Positions 6,057-9,081 of a stretch of DNA of 9,081 bases are shown here, in pieces. This DNA is from Saprospiraceae bacterium UBA1994 (lineage in GTDB: Bacteria > Bacteroidota > Bacteroidia > Chitinophagales > Saprospiraceae): positions 1-9,081 of the forward strand of contig DDCY01000031.1 in assembly GCA_002335865.1 (NCBI GenBank). Direction: 5' to 3'. The notes under the pieces are model-generated. The model did not search any database, was not told the DNA's origin, and worked only from the letters and a program-made list of their open reading frames with translations. Within the stretch, counting starts at the first letter, position 1. Each line of letters begins with the position of its first letter. The translations under genes and the position numbers were made by a program.

Positions 6057-9000
6057 TTATTTACATAGAAGTATCATCTTCTTAGTTGCTGTCTGACCGT
6101 TAGCTTCAAGAGTATAGTAGAAAATTCCACCTGATACATTAAGATGATTAGCACTGACAACAATACTATTTAAACCTTGAGGGTATGAATTATTTATTCT
6201 GTGAACCAATCTACCATTTATATCATAAACAGATAATTTTGCCATGCTTGCTTCGGCAAGAGTAAATGATACTGTAGTGTTATAAGTAAACGGATTAGGT
6301 CTATTTTGTTGTAAGACTATTTCTGCGTTTGTAGGTACTTTATTTTCATCTCTCAACTCTATATCTAAACCCATAATATCTAATTCTGATGTGTAAACTT
6401 CTGATGCTACTTGATCTGAAGATATAGATATACTTGATAAATCACCATTCGTCCTCGCTTGGAATATTATTGTCATCAATATATCATCAGCTGCGGCTGA
6501 AATATCAGTCGCTGTATTCCAACTTGCAGTAATCTCACCTCTACTAGCTAATTGCCCTCCGACGTTACTATCACTAAAGTTTAATTTGCCTCCCTCGATA
6601 GCAGTAAATTCTAGAACATCAGCATCAAAGTTGAGGGTAAACTGCATTCCAGCGACAGATTTAAAATCATCAGACCTAATATCCATTCTTACTTCATCAC
6701 CTGACTTATGGGCAGTATTTACAGCGTTTAAGATAGTTCTAGAAGTTCTCACCTCAGTATTATCCGTTCCAGTGATAACATCAGCAACAGAATCATTAAC
6801 ATCACCTACTTTTATAGCTATAAAGTTATTATCCATAGCGGTATCTGTAAAATCTGTTATCTCGATATTTTCCACTACTGGAAATGGCTCATTAAAATCA
6901 AAAAACTCCTGATCGCTAGCAACAAATCTCCATGAATTATTATTGATAAATTCAGTCTGTATACCTAAAATTACTTTTCTCAATTCAACTATGTCGGCTG
7001 CTGACACGCCTTCAGACTTATTGATATCTGCTGCAATAATCTTGTATGGTGATCCTAAATTAGACAATCCAAGTATATGCCTCTGAATCATAACAAGATC
7101 AAGTGTTGTTACTCCATTTACAGGATCATCATTTCTTGTCGCTGACACCTGATAGTCCGCACTCTCTGTTACATTAAAGAATTCGTAGTTTCCGGTTTCG
7201 TCTGTCATGAAATAGCTTTCTTCGTGTGTATGCATATCTTCGAGCATCACTTCTACTTGATCGATATCATCAGATAATTCCGTAGATATTGTTCCAGCTA
7301 TTCTATTTACTTCACAAGCGTTATTGAAATCTTGTACGTGTACAGTGACTAAGCAAGTATTTGATAAACCTCCAGGCTTATCCTCTGTTACTTTTAACTC
7401 TACCATTACGTCTTGTCCTAGGTCATCACAACAAAAATCAATAAAATCACCGTAAGAATTATTTCCATTACAACCTCCATTAGGTCGCTTTACAGAAAAT
7501 ACTACATCATTACAATTATCAAAAGAACCATCGTCAAAAGTAGCTGCAAATGCATATCCAATTCCATCATTTGACAGTGATACAACTGTGAATTCGTCAC
7601 AAATAGCGACCGGTTGCACATTATCTACTATTGTTATTACTGTAAATGCTTCGGTCATATTGCCACAAGCATCTGTAATTCTGTATCTCAACCACGTCTC
7701 TCCTTCAGGAAGATCTGTAACTGTATATCCTGTATCTGCATCTCCTATTACATTAGTAGTATAGTATATACCACTCGATGGATCCATACCATTGACTGGC
7801 GTTGCATATCCAATTTCGTATGTCCATGAGGAACAATCAAAAGTTACTTCTGGTGCTGGTACAGCATAATCAGCAGTACAGGCATAAAAACTGGTATAAG
7901 CCGCTTCATCATTATCTTCAATAGGAGTTATAACTGGTGCCTGATCATCTTTAATCTTTATTATTTGAACATTTTCTACTATCTCATTTGTACACCAATC
8001 TAAAATTGTAAATGTTCTTAATACTTTAAAGCTGGCATCACAGATATCAAATATTTGATCAGAGTAACCACCCGTCAATTCACATAGAGGATTGTTTGGT
8101 AGAATAGCAGAGCCATTAAGTGTCGTTGGAACACCGGTAATATCAAAGAACGGATAATCAGGATTACTTTCGTTCCATGTATCCGCGGTATAATTAGTAC
8201 ATACTAATGCATCAGATTCTACATCGTCTAAATTATTTGGAAATAAAATATCATCTATACCAACACGGACGTAATTGACTGTCTGAGTACAAATATCTGA
8301 TACATTTCCACTCGCGTCTTCAGCGATATAAGAAATAACTCTAATCGCACTAAGTCCACTAGGATCACTACAATCTAAATCAGTAGTAATATCGCTTAAA
8401 ACTGAAATCGTTGGATTAGAGTCACAATTATCTGTAACATCAGGAAGACTTGGATTAAATGATTGGTAGCAAAAAATATTAAAATCTGGTGCGCAATCAA
8501 TAACTGGCTTGAGCTTATCTTCTACACTAATGGTACCCCAACAAGAGTTTCCATATAGAAAAACACTAGCTTGAAGTGTTTGCCCTACATGAGAAGCATC
8601 TAATAAGGCGCCTGGTATAAGATTGTCGTCGGCATCGTATATTTCGACTGTATAGGCGCACGTTGGCCCACCTTCATCTTCCAAAAGCATACCAGGAGTT
8701 ACAACCACTTCACAGTCACTGTTCAAAGAGATTTGTACATTATCATTACACGCTAAGGTACAATCTGTAGCATCTGAGCAGTCTAAATCATCACCATTTA
8801 TCGTCCATCCAAAGTTGTCTATAATACTTTGTCTTTCTACTTGACTGTTACAATAATTCAATGATTGAGACCCTAAATTTAAACCAGTATTAAGATCTTG
8901 AGTTGCCCAGCCTTGAAGTATTGCGTCATATGTATTTGTATTTAAATTAGAGAAAGCAAACATGCCAAGCATATTAGTCACATTAGATACGTTCCAAACA

Positions 9001-9081
9001 CCAATATCTTGGTTGAAAGAAGTTGCTTGATCAAACATACCACTCATGTTGGTGACATTCGACACATCCCAATCCCCAATA
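6057..9081 (-). CDS. Large multidomain surface protein (DUF285/BspA-like repeats, HYR-like domains, dockerin, cohesin, type A T9SS tail), 5' end outside window
   Basis: The frame is open through the right edge. A GTG at 9065-9063 is an internal Val codon, not the start, because the upstream codons complete another DUF285 repeat. Numbering residues from the codon at 9080-9078: 1-50 are two 25-residue DUF285 (BspA-like) units; about 50-102 are the usual cap of such arrays (YDAILQGW, YCNSQVERQSIIDNFGW). About 105-585 are Cys-rich beta domains of HYR-like type (repeated V-x-D, A-P-V-I-T and D-A-C-G-N motifs). About 590-645 resemble a CarboxypepD_reg-like fold (AGTIS, TDETGNYEF). A dockerin type I module spans about 650-706: its second calcium loop is intact (D685, N687, S689, S693, D696), but its first is degenerate (V654 where an acidic residue is usual). 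A cohesin-like domain spans about 785-910 (MDIR, GMQFTLNFD, ITASWN, MTIIFQA). About 922-1007 are the type A sorting domain (NRPNPF, LSVYDINGRLV, GIFYYTL, KKMILL). It is probably T9SS-secreted and surface-attached. Confidence 0.93.
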   Translation of the reverse strand, partial: IGDWDVSNVTNMSGMFDQATSFNQDIGVWNVSNVTNMLGMFAFSNLNTNTYDAILQGWATQDLNTGLNLGSQSLNYCNSQVERQSIIDNFGWTINGDDLDCSDATDCTLACNDNVQISLNSDCEVVVTPGMLLEDEGGPTCAYTVEIYDADDNLIPGALLDASHVGQTLQASVFLYGNSCWGTISVEDKLKPVIDCAPDFNIFCYQSFNPSLPDVTDNCDSNPTISVLSDITTDLDCSDPSGLSAIRVISYIAEDASGNVSDICTQTVNYVRVGIDDILFPNNLDDVESDALVCTNYTADTWNESNPDYPFFDITGVPTTLNGSAILPNNPLCELTGGYSDQIFDICDASFKVLRTFTILDWCTNEIVENVQIIKIKDDQAPVITPIEDNDEAAYTSFYACTADYAVPAPEVTFDCSSWTYEIGYATPVNGMDPSSGIYYTTNVIGDADTGYTVTDLPEGETWLRYRITDACGNMTEAFTVITIVDNVQPVAICDEFTVVSLSNDGIGYAFAATFDDGSFDNCNDVVFSVKRPNGGCNGNNSYGDFIDFCCDDLGQDVMVELKVTEDKPGGLSNTCLVTVHVQDFNNACEVNRIAGTISTELSDDIDQVEVMLEDMHTHEESYFMTDETGNYEFFNVTESADYQVSATRNDDPVNGVTTLDLVMIQRHILGLSNLGSPYKIIAADINKSEGVSAADIVELRKVILGIQTEFINNNSWRFVASDQEFFDFNEPFPVVENIEITDFTDTAMDNNFIAIKVGDVNDSVADVITGTDNTEVRTSRTILNAVNTAHKSGDEVRMDIRSDDFKSVAGMQFTLNFDADVLEFTAIEGGKLNFSDSNVGGQLASRGEITASWNTATDISAAADDILMTIIFQARTNGDLSSISISSDQVASEVYTSELDIMGLDIELRDENKVPTNAEIVLQQNRPNPFTYNTTVSFTLAEASMAKLSVYDINGRLVHRINNSYPQGLNSIVVSANHLNVSGGIFYYTLEANGQTATKKMILLCK
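8931..9080 (-). repeat. Two 25-residue (75-bp) DUF285/BspA-like tandem repeats
   Basis: Units at 9080-9006 and 9005-8931 share the pattern I-G-x-W-(D/N)-V-S-N-V-T-N-M-x-G-M-F. The first also has ATSFNQD before the next unit; the second diverges after GMF as the array ends. The DNA copies are diverged, so duplication is not recent at this end. The array must extend beyond the right edge, where more units are expected. Confidence 0.9.

Noticed and set aside
6586..6912. Plus-strand 108-residue open frame
   Set aside because: It is antisense to the cohesin-like domain and the linker before it in the 9081-6057 gene. No signal, motif or leader supports it.
7614..7829. Plus-strand 71-residue Cys/Tyr/Ile-rich open frame
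   Set aside because: It is antisense to the HYR-like region. The unusual composition follows from the opposite-strand codons.

Overview
The window is AT-rich DNA from a member of the Bacteroidetes, most likely a Saprospiraceae-like marine or environmental bacterium. The evidence is the protein set: a PorP/SprF-family outer-membrane protein, a gliding-motility-type C-terminal domain (type B sorting signal), a 'Por' type A sorting domain, BspA-like DUF285 repeats, SprB-like repeats, and signal peptides that end in A-Q. Gene starts have AT-rich leaders and no strong Shine-Dalgarno sequence. The lineage is inferred from domain architecture, not from a marker gene.

All credible genes are on the minus strand, so transcription runs from high to low coordinates. 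From the right: (1) 6057-9081 is the 3' part of a very large surface protein. It carries DUF285 repeats, Cys-rich HYR-like beta domains, a dockerin type I module, a cohesin-like module and a type A type IX secretion system (T9SS) tail. It ends in a strong hairpin terminator at 5996-6038. (2) A 706-bp intergenic region follows, holding that terminator and probable promoter or operator elements for the next unit. (3) A two-gene operon at 5350-1204 encodes a 1048-residue exported protein (three tandem cohesin-like domains, SprB-like repeats, type B C-terminal domain) and a 312-residue PorP/SprF partner. A second strong terminator at 1142-1178 closes it. (4) A roughly 500-bp stretch without a convincing gene follows. 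(5) A small exported protein of unknown function (632-264) and the start of another exported protein (225-1, running off the left edge) have similar leaders and probably share a transcript.

The genes read as a cell-surface display module. The T9SS would carry the two large proteins across the outer membrane, and the PorP/SprF protein is the expected partner of the type B cargo encoded next to it. The most interesting feature is a protein with three cohesin-like domains encoded next to one with both a dockerin and a cohesin-like domain. This suggests, but does not prove, a non-cellulosomal cohesin-dockerin surface assembly built on the T9SS. No RNA genes, CRISPR arrays, insertion sequences or phage genes were seen.
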